NCBI GenBank assembly: GCA_016926235.1
Contig: JAFGOZ010000509.1
Span: 1-46,662 of the forward strand
Source: Bacteroidales bacterium
GTDB lineage: Bacteria; Bacteroidota; Bacteroidia; Bacteroidales; UBA10428
Direction: 5' to 3'
DNA length: 46,662 bases
Part shown: in pieces, positions 34,657-42,765 of the stretch
Numbering within the stretch: position 1 is the stretch's first letter
How the letters are laid out: each line of letters opens with the position of its first letter
The notes under the pieces: generated by a model
Told to the model about the DNA's origin: nothing
What the model saw: the letters and a program-made list of their open reading frames with translations, nothing else
The model's database searches: none
Translations under genes and position numbers: made by a program

Positions 34657-35355
34657 ATGGAAGATCCGAGAAAAAATCAAACCACAGGGCTTTTCAACAA
34701 CATCTCTGCTACTTATGATTTCGTAAACCGGTTGATGACCTTCAGAATGGACAAATTGTGGCGAAAAAAAACCATTGCACAACTGAAGCCCTATTGTCCC
34801 TATAAGATCCTTGACGTAGCTACAGGTACGGGTGATCTGGCATTAGCTGCATGCAAACTAAATCCACAACAGGTAATAGGCATTGATCTGGCGGAAAAAA
34901 TGCTTGAAATTGCGAAACAAAAAGTCGTTCAAAAAGGAGTATCTGATAGGGTATCCTTCCAAACAGGTGATGCTGAATCAATTCCCTTTCCTGATGAATC
35001 ATTTGATGCCGTGACTATCGCATTCGGGATCCGAAACTTTGCAAATCTTGAAAAGGCATTTAAAGAAATAATACGCGTCCTTAAACCAGGAGGAATAGCA
35101 TCAATCCTTGAAACTTCGAGACCACGGAGATTCCCTTTAAAACAATTATATAAATTCTACTTTACCAGTATTCTTCCCTTTCTGGGAAAAGCTATTGCCA
35201 AAGATAAATATGCTTACAAATATTTTGCAGATACAGTCATGACCTTCCCACAAAGAGATGACCTTTTAATAAAACTCAATGCTGCAGGGTTTTCTAAAAG
35301 CTTTTACAAACCTGTTAGTTTTGGAACTGTGACAATTTATATAGCAATAAAATAA
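34657..35355 (+). CDS. menG: Demethylmenaquinone methyltransferase
   Basis: 232 residues, also known as ubiE. SAM-binding motif I 'ILDVATGTGD' at 51-60, 'VIGIDLAEKMLEIAKQK', 'VTIAFGIRNF', 'IIRVLKPGGIASILETS', with family start 'LFNNISATYDFVNRLMTFRMDKLWRKK' in outline. Methylates demethylmenaquinone to menaquinone in the last step of respiratory quinone synthesis. It starts 17 nt after the PurL-like gene and is followed after 77 nt by porT, a pairing common in this phylum. Confidence 0.95.
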   Translation: MEDPRKNQTTGLFNNISATYDFVNRLMTFRMDKLWRKKTIAQLKPYCPYKILDVATGTGDLALAACKLNPQQVIGIDLAEKMLEIAKQKVVQKGVSDRVSFQTGDAESIPFPDESFDAVTIAFGIRNFANLEKAFKEIIRVLKPGGIASILETSRPRRFPLKQLYKFYFTSILPFLGKAIAKDKYAYKYFADTVMTFPQRDDLLIKLNAAGFSKSFYKPVSFGTVTIYIAIK

Positions 35356-35432
35356 AATAAAATATTTTTTTATACATATTAATATACTAATTTAGTGCGC
35401 GCTTCGTTATAAGATGGCATAGCTAAACAATT

Positions 35433-36170
35433 ATGAATAAAGTAATTAGTATAATAATTCTTCTAATCCCATCGGTTCTTAATGCCCAGGAAGGATCAAC
35501 AAAAGTCCAGAATTATCAGGATATTGATAATAAAGCCATCCATTTTGGGTTTTCACTCGGCACAAATATTTCAGATTTTACTTTCATTAGAAACAAAAAT
35601 GCTGCAGGTAAATCAAACTATAAGCTTGATCTAAACGAACCATTGCAAACCATTGGCTTTAACGTAAATATCGTATCGGAATACCGGCTCAACAAATATT
35701 TTTCCCTGCGTTTCACCCCGGGCTTGATTTTAACATCCGACCGGCCTATTATTTGTTATAATACATTTGGTGATAATATTGATACTTCATTTGAGGTATC
35801 TGCCATCGAATCGAACTATCTTGATTTTCCTTTTTACGTTAAATTTAGCTCAAAACGGATCAATAATTACAAACCATATCTTCTTACCGGTGGCAGCTTC
35901 AGGTATGACCTTGTTGCAAGAAAGAATTATACGGATAAACAAGCTGTAAAATTACAAAAAACCCCTCCTATTGATTTAACATTTGATTTCGGTTTTGGAA
36001 TTGACTATTATTTAGTTTATTTCAAATTGTCTACAGAGTTAAAGCTATCTACCGGTTTGATGAATGTTCTTTATGACAAACCTCCAACAAATGAAAACCT
36101 AACCGAGTACTGGAATACTCTTGACGGTATGAGATCATCCATGATCATTCTTTCCTTTAGTTTTGAATAA
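35433..36170 (+). CDS. porT: PorT-family outer-membrane protein of the type IX secretion system
   Basis: 245 residues. Signal peptide MNKVISIIILLIPSVLNAQ, then eight-strand barrel: 'AIHFGFSLGTNISDFTF', 'YRLNKYFSLRFTPGLIL', 'SAIESNYLDFPFYVKFSSKR', 'KPYLLTGGSFRYDL', 'DFGFGIDYY', and a C-terminal strand ending in Phe-Glu (MIILSFSFE). This pattern and the position after ubiE/menG fit PorT (SprT), needed for T9SS export and gliding or gingipain secretion (established in Porphyromonas and Flavobacterium). The six or more T9SS cargo genes in this window would depend on it. Confidence 0.85.
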   Translation: MNKVISIIILLIPSVLNAQEGSTKVQNYQDIDNKAIHFGFSLGTNISDFTFIRNKNAAGKSNYKLDLNEPLQTIGFNVNIVSEYRLNKYFSLRFTPGLILTSDRPIICYNTFGDNIDTSFEVSAIESNYLDFPFYVKFSSKRINNYKPYLLTGGSFRYDLVARKNYTDKQAVKLQKTPPIDLTFDFGFGIDYYLVYFKLSTELKLSTGLMNVLYDKPPTNENLTEYWNTLDGMRSSMIILSFSFE

Positions 36171-36437
36171 TTATTAATTACCCTTTCTCCTTTTCAGGTT
36201 CTTTATTAAAACGGGTGTTAATTATTTTTTTTTTGTAAATAACTTAATAATAAATATATTTAAAGCCGTTATCTTAAGTTATAATTGAAATATGATATTA
36301 CTATTTAAATCTTTCAAAGGATATATGCCAATCGTTCCTCTATTCTTTCAGACAAAAAGAATAGCCCAATTTATTTCATCATTATCAATAATACATCCAA
36401 TATATATAAACCAAATCAACCCTAAAACTACACCAAA

Positions 36438-36677
36438 ATGCCAAACCAAAACCATAAAGCTTATTTACGCAACCTTTTGGTTTACTTAATTATTTGTATA
36501 AGCTTCATTGCATATTCGAATAGGTTACCTACGGAAGATGAAACGAAAATCAATGCACAGTTTAGCGAAAGAAGCAAAACGTTGGAAGTTGAAATGAATA
36601 AATTTGGGCAAGGAATATATCTTGTTGAGCTGACAATTGGTAATAAAAAAACTACAAGTAAAATCATAAAAAAATAA
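36438..36677 (+). CDS. Mini-protein: signal-anchor plus half a T9SS sorting domain
   Basis: 79 residues. About 9-26 are hydrophobic (LRNLLVYLIICISFIAYS), probably a signal peptide. The last 35 residues (KTLEVEMNKFGQGIYLVELT...KTTSKIIKK) look like the second half of a T9SS type A sorting domain, with its 'G.Y...' strand and final KIIKK, but the PNP-type first half is missing. Only about 20 polar residues lie between. It ends 4 nt before the beta-helix gene, so coupling is likely. It could be a real small surface peptide or the 3' stump of a deleted cargo gene that re-acquired a start. Confidence 0.6.
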   Translation: MPNQNHKAYLRNLLVYLIICISFIAYSNRLPTEDETKINAQFSERSKTLEVEMNKFGQGIYLVELTIGNKKTTSKIIKK

Positions 36678-36681
36678 TTTA

Positions 36682-38895
36682 ATGAAAAAGCACCTTCTAT
36701 TTGTTATAGCTCTGATATCTTTCAGTTTTAATTCGTTTGGAATTAACTATTACATAGATTACGTAAATGGCAATGACTCCAATGATGGTCTTAGCACATC
36801 AACAGCCTGGAAACATTGCCCGGGTGATGACCAGGCTACAGTTAATGCAGCTTCTGCAGACCTACAACCTGGTGATAATATATATTTTAAAGGAGAAGTG
36901 ACCTACAGAGGCTCTATTACAATCACGAATAGCGGTACTGAGGCAGATCCCATTTCGTATATTGGAAACGAATGGCCCAACCTGGAAAACAGCAAAGCAA
37001 CTATATCCGGTGCAGATCCCTTGGAACTAACATGGACGCAATGTTCATCAGGTGACTTGCCAGACAATCCCAATTATACAAACATATATTGGGCAAGCCT
37101 GCCCGAGGCATACAATTTGTTTGGTCACCAATTCTTTCTAGATAATGAGCAAATATTTCCAGCTCAGGATCCAAATTTATCTGATCCCTTTTGGGAAGAC
37201 AGGATAAGCGAATTTTATAGGGTTTCTTTAAATAATATAACGCGTACGAGTATTGTAGATTCATCCTTTTTTATTCAAAATGATACGGCTTACTGGAATA
37301 ATAGCTATGTTTTGATTTGGGTAAGACCTAATGTAATAGAAATACGTGAAATTACTAAGTATATTCCCCAGGAGTACAAAATTCAATTCGACTCACTCCC
37401 CCGGGAAGCTATTTATGGTGACCGGGATCAGTTTTATTCAATTGTAAACCACATTGATTTTCTTGATAGAGAAGGAGAATTTGTAATTGATAATGAACAG
37501 CAAAAAATATTTCTATGGCCATCTGTATCAATTGACCAGGCTTCATTATCCATTAGTCAAAGATCTTGCGGTATTGATATTTATGGTCAAAGCAACCTGA
37601 TTATTGAAGGATTTGTTGTTACAGGTTTTACAAGTGAAAACAATGCATTAGGGATCGCCAATAATAAAACATGGGGAGACAGAGCACAAAACATAATCCT
37701 AAGAAACAATGAGGTTACAAACATAAAGACCAAAGATGGGAGGAAGGGTAGTATCTCTATAATATATATGGAAAATGTCTTACTTGAAAATAACTGGGTA
37801 TATAACTGTCAGCGAAATTCGGCTGTAATGATTAGTTCACGTAGTGTTACAGCAAGAAGTAACAAGCTGCAAAAATGTGGTTACAAGGGTTTTTGGGTAA
37901 TGGGTGGAGATAATGTAGTAATTGAAAATAACGATGTCAGTGATTTTTATGGCACACATGCTACAGGCATCTCAATCTTTGATTCAAAAGATGTGCTGGT
38001 AACGAAAAACAAATTTTATAATTCAGGCGGGCTTTTATCTTTTGAAGATGATACCAATCTTATCATCACAAATAATATTAATTATTTTATTGGTGATTCT
38101 AACGGCAGTGATATGGTAAGGGATAATCATGCAATGAATGGAGGATATCTTATTGTTACTAATAATACAGTAATTAATTCAGCTAAAAATGTAGCCTTTG
38201 CATTTGGTCCAGGAGATCTTGACACAACGAAAGTAATTGTAAGAAATAATATTACTGATGGTTGGAGCAATGCTTCAATACATTGTCAAACCTCAAACAA
38301 TATATATACAGGTTTATCATGGAACCAAATGGAACGATATGGTTGGTATCTTATGCCGGGAGAATCTGTAGTTGAAGACCTGAGTTTAATCTTCCAGAAT
38401 CCCGGAAAATACAATTACAAACTCATGGAATCTGGTCCTGCCGTTGATGCAGGGGTAGATATTACAACCGAACTCCCGGCTTCTGTCCTCTCAGAGATCA
38501 GCGAAACTTTTCCGAAATTCAGCTTTAACACAGATTATTTGGGAAGGCCACGAGGTAATGGAACAGCATGGGACCTGGGAGCATATGAATTTTATATCGA
38601 AGATACATCAACCACAATTAATTCTCTTTCAAATGAAGGATTGGATTTTTTTATTTATCCAAATCCTGCATATGATTATATAATGGTACAGACGCACGAT
38701 CGTGCGTCTCCACAATATACCGCATACCTTTATAACATCACCGGCACCCTTTTAAAAACCATTGAGATCAACGATATTAAAACACGGATTGACCTTCAAA
38801 ATTACCCCTCGGGTGTTTATTATTTGCAGATGGTCGTAAGGACGCCATGCATGGCGTCCATGCAGCAAACAACATTAAAAATCATTAAAAAGTAA
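36682..38895 (+). CDS. Right-handed beta-helix protein with T9SS sorting domain (polysaccharide-lyase-like)
   Basis: 737 residues. Signal peptide MKKHLLFVIALISFSFNSFG; 'YYIDYVNGNDSNDGLSTSTAW' start typical of PbH1-type lyase-like proteins. Stacked beta-helix coils run about 290-520 ('IILRNNEVTNI', 'VLLENNWVYNC', 'VVIENNDVSDF', 'VLVTKNKFYNS'). The region 590-640 ends with 'NTDYLGRPRGNGTAWDLGAYEF', the usual close of these proteins. T9SS domain about 655-737 (FFIYPNPAYDY ... TLKIIKK). Two 20-bp DNA palindromes lie in frame inside this sorting domain and add QTHDRAS and RTPCMAS. Likely a cell-surface polysaccharide-binding or -cleaving protein; no catalytic assignment possible. Confidence 0.85.
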   Translation: MKKHLLFVIALISFSFNSFGINYYIDYVNGNDSNDGLSTSTAWKHCPGDDQATVNAASADLQPGDNIYFKGEVTYRGSITITNSGTEADPISYIGNEWPNLENSKATISGADPLELTWTQCSSGDLPDNPNYTNIYWASLPEAYNLFGHQFFLDNEQIFPAQDPNLSDPFWEDRISEFYRVSLNNITRTSIVDSSFFIQNDTAYWNNSYVLIWVRPNVIEIREITKYIPQEYKIQFDSLPREAIYGDRDQFYSIVNHIDFLDREGEFVIDNEQQKIFLWPSVSIDQASLSISQRSCGIDIYGQSNLIIEGFVVTGFTSENNALGIANNKTWGDRAQNIILRNNEVTNIKTKDGRKGSISIIYMENVLLENNWVYNCQRNSAVMISSRSVTARSNKLQKCGYKGFWVMGGDNVVIENNDVSDFYGTHATGISIFDSKDVLVTKNKFYNSGGLLSFEDDTNLIITNNINYFIGDSNGSDMVRDNHAMNGGYLIVTNNTVINSAKNVAFAFGPGDLDTTKVIVRNNITDGWSNASIHCQTSNNIYTGLSWNQMERYGWYLMPGESVVEDLSLIFQNPGKYNYKLMESGPAVDAGVDITTELPASVLSEISETFPKFSFNTDYLGRPRGNGTAWDLGAYEFYIEDTSTTINSLSNEGLDFFIYPNPAYDYIMVQTHDRASPQYTAYLYNITGTLLKTIEINDIKTRIDLQNYPSGVYYLQMVVRTPCMASMQQTTLKIIKK
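38690..38709. repeat. 20-bp palindrome within coding sequence (copy 1)
   Basis: AGACGCACGATCGTGCGTCT, perfect palindrome, lies in the T9SS domain of the 36682-38895 gene and encodes part of VQTHDRASPQ. Related copies at 38896-38915 and 40482-40501. Confidence 0.92.
38840..38859. repeat. 20-bp palindrome within coding sequence (copy 2, different core)
   Basis: GGACGCCATGCATGGCGTCC, perfect palindrome, in frame in the loop before the last strand of the same sorting domain, encoding RTPCMAS. It shares the GACG/CGTC ends with the other copies. Confidence 0.9.
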
Positions 38896-38915
38896 AGACG
38901 TACGATCGTACGTCT
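38896..38915. repeat. 20-bp palindrome between the two beta-helix genes
   Basis: AGACGTACGATCGTACGTCT, perfect palindrome, begins the base after the stop codon at 38893-38895. A possible hairpin attenuator, but no T-run follows. Confidence 0.9.
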
Positions 38916-38935
38916 CAACAATAAAACAGAATAAT

Positions 38936-40669
38936 ATGAAAAAACTTATAAACAACCTAACCATCATATTTTTATTGTGCATACTCTCTTCAGTAAGCTG
39001 CTATGCTCAGATAATAACCGCCGCAAGCTGCTCACAGGAGGATGTACTAACTGCCCTTAATTTGGCATCCGATGGCGATACGATTATGATTCCGGAAGGT
39101 CAATCCATATGGAGGTCATCAATAGATTTAAAGGGTAAAAGCATAAATATATTTGGTGCTGGTATAGGTAAAACAATTATTATAGATAGTACTTCTTCCG
39201 ATTGGAAACAAACTATTTTTTGGCAAGCTACAAATGCAGAATGTGTTACAAGAATCTCAGGTATTAGCTTTAGAGGACAAAGTGATGCCCGTGGAGTAAT
39301 ATATTTATCTGGTAAGGATTTCAGAATTGATCATTGTGAATTTGAGGATCTAGGATATAGAGCAATTATGATATTTGGCAACTCCAATGGAGTAATAGAT
39401 CATTGCACTTTTAGAGGAGTATTTAGATCATCAATAGCAATAATGGGAGATGCTCATGCTTCATGGGCAAGGGAGCACACTCTTGGTACTAAAAATTGTG
39501 TTTTTATTGAAAACTGTCTGTTTGATTACCCTTCAATACAAGATTCAGCAGTTGATGCATATAGTGGAGCTCGATATGTTTTTAGATATAACACGGTGAA
39601 AAACACAAATTCAGGACATCATGGTAATGATGGTGGCAATCCCAGATCAACAATGCAATTTGAATTCTATAATAATCAATATAATGCTGAATCAGGTGTT
39701 TTTAATGCAATCTATATTAGAGGAGGATCCGGAGTTATTTTTAATAACGAATTTAGTGGAGAATATTACGCCACAATTTCAGTGACAAATTATAGGACTT
39801 GCATTGGAGAAGGATATACCGGGGTCTTTGGTTTAGAGAGATGTGATGGTTCTGATAGTATTGATGGGAATTTTGCTATAGATCAAGGTCAACATTTAGG
39901 GGCCAGCAGTCTTCTAACTTGCACTATTCCAGGGAAGAGTTGGAATAGCGATGAGTGGGTTGATTATTATTTATGGAATATTACTGATGAGAGTAAAGGA
40001 TTAATTACTGGTAATACTGCAAATACAATTACAGTGCAAGCGCTTGAAGGTGGAACGGATAATGATTTTGATACCAGTGACAGCATAATGATTACAAATG
40101 GATATCCCTGTCAAGATCAGATTGGCAGATCAACAAATCAAATACTACTCCCTTTGTTTGAATGGAATAATACAAAAGATGGAGCTGATGCAGATATAAT
40201 TGTTCCTGATAATTTCCCGGACTGTGACGGGCCTGCTCAGGTAGATCATATTAAAGAAAACAGGGATTATTACAATGATGTAGTCACCTATAATTCTGTT
40301 ACAGATTATTATACGGCTACCTATACCGATGATGATGGAAGCCAAAAAGAATTTTCGTATAGGCCCTATATATATCCTCATCCCCTGGTCACAGAACAAG
40401 ATGGTACAGGAACTAAAGAAATATCCCAAATAAAATCTTTTAATATATATCCAAATCCTGCATCTGATTATATCATTGTACAGACGCACGATCGTGCATC
40501 TCCACAATATACCGCATACCTGTATAACATCACCGGCACCCTGTTAAAAACCATTGAAATAAATAGTAACGGAACAAAAATTGACCTGTCAGATATTATG
40601 CCCGGAATTTACATTATAAGAATGATTACCACTACAAACCAATATTCAGCTAAATTAATTAAACAGTAA
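38936..40669 (+). CDS. Right-handed beta-helix protein with T9SS sorting domain
   Basis: 577 residues. Signal peptide ends 'SSVSCYAQ'. The start 'ASDGDTIMIPEGQSIWRSSIDL..KSINIFGAGIGKTIII' is the classical entry coil of pectate-lyase-like beta-helices; coils continue to about 330 ('FRIDHCEFEDLGYRAIMIFGNSNGVIDHCTF' in parts, 'YIRGGSGVIFNNEFSGEYYATISVTNYRT' in parts). The region 330-430 is less regular, and 'HIKENRDYY...PYIYPHPLV' closes the fold. T9SS domain about 500-577 (FNIYPNPASDY ... AKLIKQ), its DNA nearly identical over about 90 nt to the preceding gene's sorting domain. Paralogue of the next gene. Likely surface polysaccharide-active; catalytic residues not assigned. Confidence 0.85.
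   Translation: MKKLINNLTIIFLLCILSSVSCYAQIITAASCSQEDVLTALNLASDGDTIMIPEGQSIWRSSIDLKGKSINIFGAGIGKTIIIDSTSSDWKQTIFWQATNAECVTRISGISFRGQSDARGVIYLSGKDFRIDHCEFEDLGYRAIMIFGNSNGVIDHCTFRGVFRSSIAIMGDAHASWAREHTLGTKNCVFIENCLFDYPSIQDSAVDAYSGARYVFRYNTVKNTNSGHHGNDGGNPRSTMQFEFYNNQYNAESGVFNAIYIRGGSGVIFNNEFSGEYYATISVTNYRTCIGEGYTGVFGLERCDGSDSIDGNFAIDQGQHLGASSLLTCTIPGKSWNSDEWVDYYLWNITDESKGLITGNTANTITVQALEGGTDNDFDTSDSIMITNGYPCQDQIGRSTNQILLPLFEWNNTKDGADADIIVPDNFPDCDGPAQVDHIKENRDYYNDVVTYNSVTDYYTATYTDDDGSQKEFSYRPYIYPHPLVTEQDGTGTKEISQIKSFNIYPNPASDYIIVQTHDRASPQYTAYLYNITGTLLKTIEINSNGTKIDLSDIMPGIYIIRMITTTNQYSAKLIKQ
40482..40501. repeat. 20-bp palindrome within coding sequence (copy 3, one mismatch)
   Basis: AGACGCACGATCGTGCATCT: same as 38690-38709 except one G-to-A, so the palindrome is imperfect. 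In frame in the T9SS domain, encoding QTHDRAS again. Confidence 0.9.
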
Positions 40670-40673
40670 AAAA

Positions 40674-41804
40674 ATGAAAAAAATTAAATTTTATGTCATA
40701 CACCTTTTATGTCTTGTGCTTTTCATTACAACGGCATGTAAAAAAGATGAAGTTGAAAAAGGCAGCTTGTCATTAGAAAACATTCAGGCCCTGATAGATT
40801 CTGCAAAAACAGGAGATGTTATTACATTGCCGGAAGGTACAGTTACATGGGATAATGCCTTATCCATTGATAAAGGTATTACCATACAAGGTGCCGGTAT
40901 GGACAAAACCATTATTATAAACGGAAGTGCAGAAAGCGGAAAAAACGTGATCTATGTTGATGGCAATGAAGGGGAGCAATTTATTATTAAAGGCATAACC
41001 TTTAAGGGCGCATTAGGCACTGCAGATGATAAAGCCAACACAATATTTATTGCCGGCAACTGTAAAAATTTCCGTATCACCAATTGTAAGTTCATGGACG
41101 GAGGATCGCACTCCATTGGCACAAGAGGAGATACATACGGTGTTATTGACCATTGCGAATTTATAAATGCCTCGCAGGAATGTATTGTTGTTTTTCATTA
41201 TGGAACAGGGGATAATTCCTGGACACAGGGTGATATGTTTGGAACTGCCAATGCGGTGTATGTTGAGGACTGCAATTTTGATTTTGTCACCAGGGGTGAC
41301 CATGCCATTGTATCAAATAATGGTGGAAGGTACGTTTTCAGGTATAATACCATTACCTCCGCAAAGGAACGGAATTCAACCCAAATTGATGCACATGGAA
41401 ATTTCTTCGCGGACAGGGGTACTTATTCTGTAGAGATTTATGAAAACACTTTAAACAGCGGAAGAAGCTGGTACGGAATGTATATACGGGGAGGTTCAGG
41501 GGTTATTTTTAACAATACATTCACTGGTGATTATCCCAACCCTATCACCTTCACCAATTATCGTTCATGGGAGCCCGATTTAACCACACCATGTGGTTAT
41601 GTGGCTTGTGATTACCCTGCTCCAGACCAGATCAACAATTTCTACATCTGGAATAACATTGTGAATGGATCGGAAGCAGGAATCTCTTTCATGGACCGCG
41701 GACTGGAAACTGAACATATCCAGGAAAACCGGGATTATTTTTTGGTTGAAAAACCGGGTTATGAGCCCTATGCCTATCCGCATCCTTTAACTTTAGATAA
41801 ATAA
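40674..41804 (+). CDS. Right-handed beta-helix lipoprotein
   Basis: 376 residues. Lipoprotein signal MKKIKFYVIHLLCLVLFITTAC with Cys22 and KKDE after it. The mature protein matches the 38936 product coil by coil: 'AKTGDVITLPEGTVTWDNALSID..ITIQGAGMDKTIII', 'YGVIDHCEFINA', 'YIRGGSGVIFNNTFTGDY' and 'HIQENRDYF...PYAYPHPL', but it lacks a sorting domain. So one paralogue is exported by T9SS and the other is lipid-anchored. Starts 4 nt after the previous stop; clearly co-transcribed. No terminator seen after it. Confidence 0.85.
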   Translation: MKKIKFYVIHLLCLVLFITTACKKDEVEKGSLSLENIQALIDSAKTGDVITLPEGTVTWDNALSIDKGITIQGAGMDKTIIINGSAESGKNVIYVDGNEGEQFIIKGITFKGALGTADDKANTIFIAGNCKNFRITNCKFMDGGSHSIGTRGDTYGVIDHCEFINASQECIVVFHYGTGDNSWTQGDMFGTANAVYVEDCNFDFVTRGDHAIVSNNGGRYVFRYNTITSAKERNSTQIDAHGNFFADRGTYSVEIYENTLNSGRSWYGMYIRGGSGVIFNNTFTGDYPNPITFTNYRSWEPDLTTPCGYVACDYPAPDQINNFYIWNNIVNGSEAGISFMDRGLETEHIQENRDYFLVEKPGYEPYAYPHPLTLDK

Positions 41805-41858
41805 AGTATGAAGAGTTTTCCAGAATAGTTCTCCAAATCCATTCCCGACAAATCCCAA

Positions 41859-42593
41859 TTATGGTTCTTTGTCAAGTGGAAAATGAATGCCCGTAATTGC
41901 TTCACACTTCTCAAGGAATAAGTCCTGCAGGGCAGTGCCTCCGGCTTCATTCAAATACGGTCTTTCTTTTTGGTGATAAAAGTACCGGCCACTGATTTTT
42001 GCTTCATCGCTTACTGCTAGCCATACCTGCGTTTCGTATCCCTTCTGAAGGTCGTCAGTTGCGCCTGCACCTCCCATTTTTGTCGGGACCCACCCCGGAT
42101 CTACTGCATTCGAATATACTTCGGGCCATTTGCGGGCTACAACCATGGCCAGTAAAGTAACCCAGGCTTTTGAATCGGAGTAGGCAATATGGCCTGCATC
42201 CAGGCTTTTAAGGTTCAGGGTACCCTGTAGCTGCAATCCTGAACTGAGATAGATTAATCGTTTGGGTGGCGGAATTAAGCAGGTAAGCACATAAGGTGCA
42301 ATGGTGTTCACAGCAAGAATCATTTCACCCGGTGCATGATAAACGCCTGCATTATGAATAATGGCATCGAATGTCCCGAGGGCATTTACTTCAGCAGCCA
42401 GTCGTTTGGTTTCTTCGAGGTCCGACAAATCAGCTACTAATACATTTTCGGCACCAGGCACTTTGTTCATTGCATATTCTCCACGTTGAGTATTACGTGC
42501 ATGCAGCACCAACTGATGCCCTTCATCAACCAGCTTTTTGGCCGCCAATTGTCCCAAGCCATCTGCTGATCCTGTGATAAATATCCTTGCCAT
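41859..42593 (-). CDS. Short-chain dehydrogenase/reductase
   Basis: 244 residues. Start motif ITGSADGLG with the cofactor loop, 'HNAGVYHAPG' (NNAG variant), 'IYLSSGLQ' Ser and 'YSDSKAWVTLL' (YxxxK). Similar to SDRs acting on small carbonyls; substrate unknown. It has no obvious operon partner; the convergent beta-helix lipoprotein ends 54 nt away. Confidence 0.88.
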   Translation of the reverse strand: MARIFITGSADGLGQLAAKKLVDEGHQLVLHARNTQRGEYAMNKVPGAENVLVADLSDLEETKRLAAEVNALGTFDAIIHNAGVYHAPGEMILAVNTIAPYVLTCLIPPPKRLIYLSSGLQLQGTLNLKSLDAGHIAYSDSKAWVTLLAMVVARKWPEVYSNAVDPGWVPTKMGGAGATDDLQKGYETQVWLAVSDEAKISGRYFYHQKERPYLNEAGGTALQDLFLEKCEAITGIHFPLDKEP

Positions 42594-42765
42594 ATCAATT
42601 CCTTTACTAAAAATACAAGTTACGGGGCAGAAAGTTCATTTAAAACCAATCATCCCGATGAAGGATTTTTTTTATCCTTATGAAAATATTACGCCATGCT
42701 AAGGAAGAAAATTCTCTCCCTCAAAGAGATTATCGTTGCACCCGTATGAAAATCTTCGTCAAAAC

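Noticed and set aside
38896..38915. Terminator between the two beta-helix genes
   Set aside because: Perfect palindrome but no T-run and the same element occurs inside coding sequence, so it is a repeat first.
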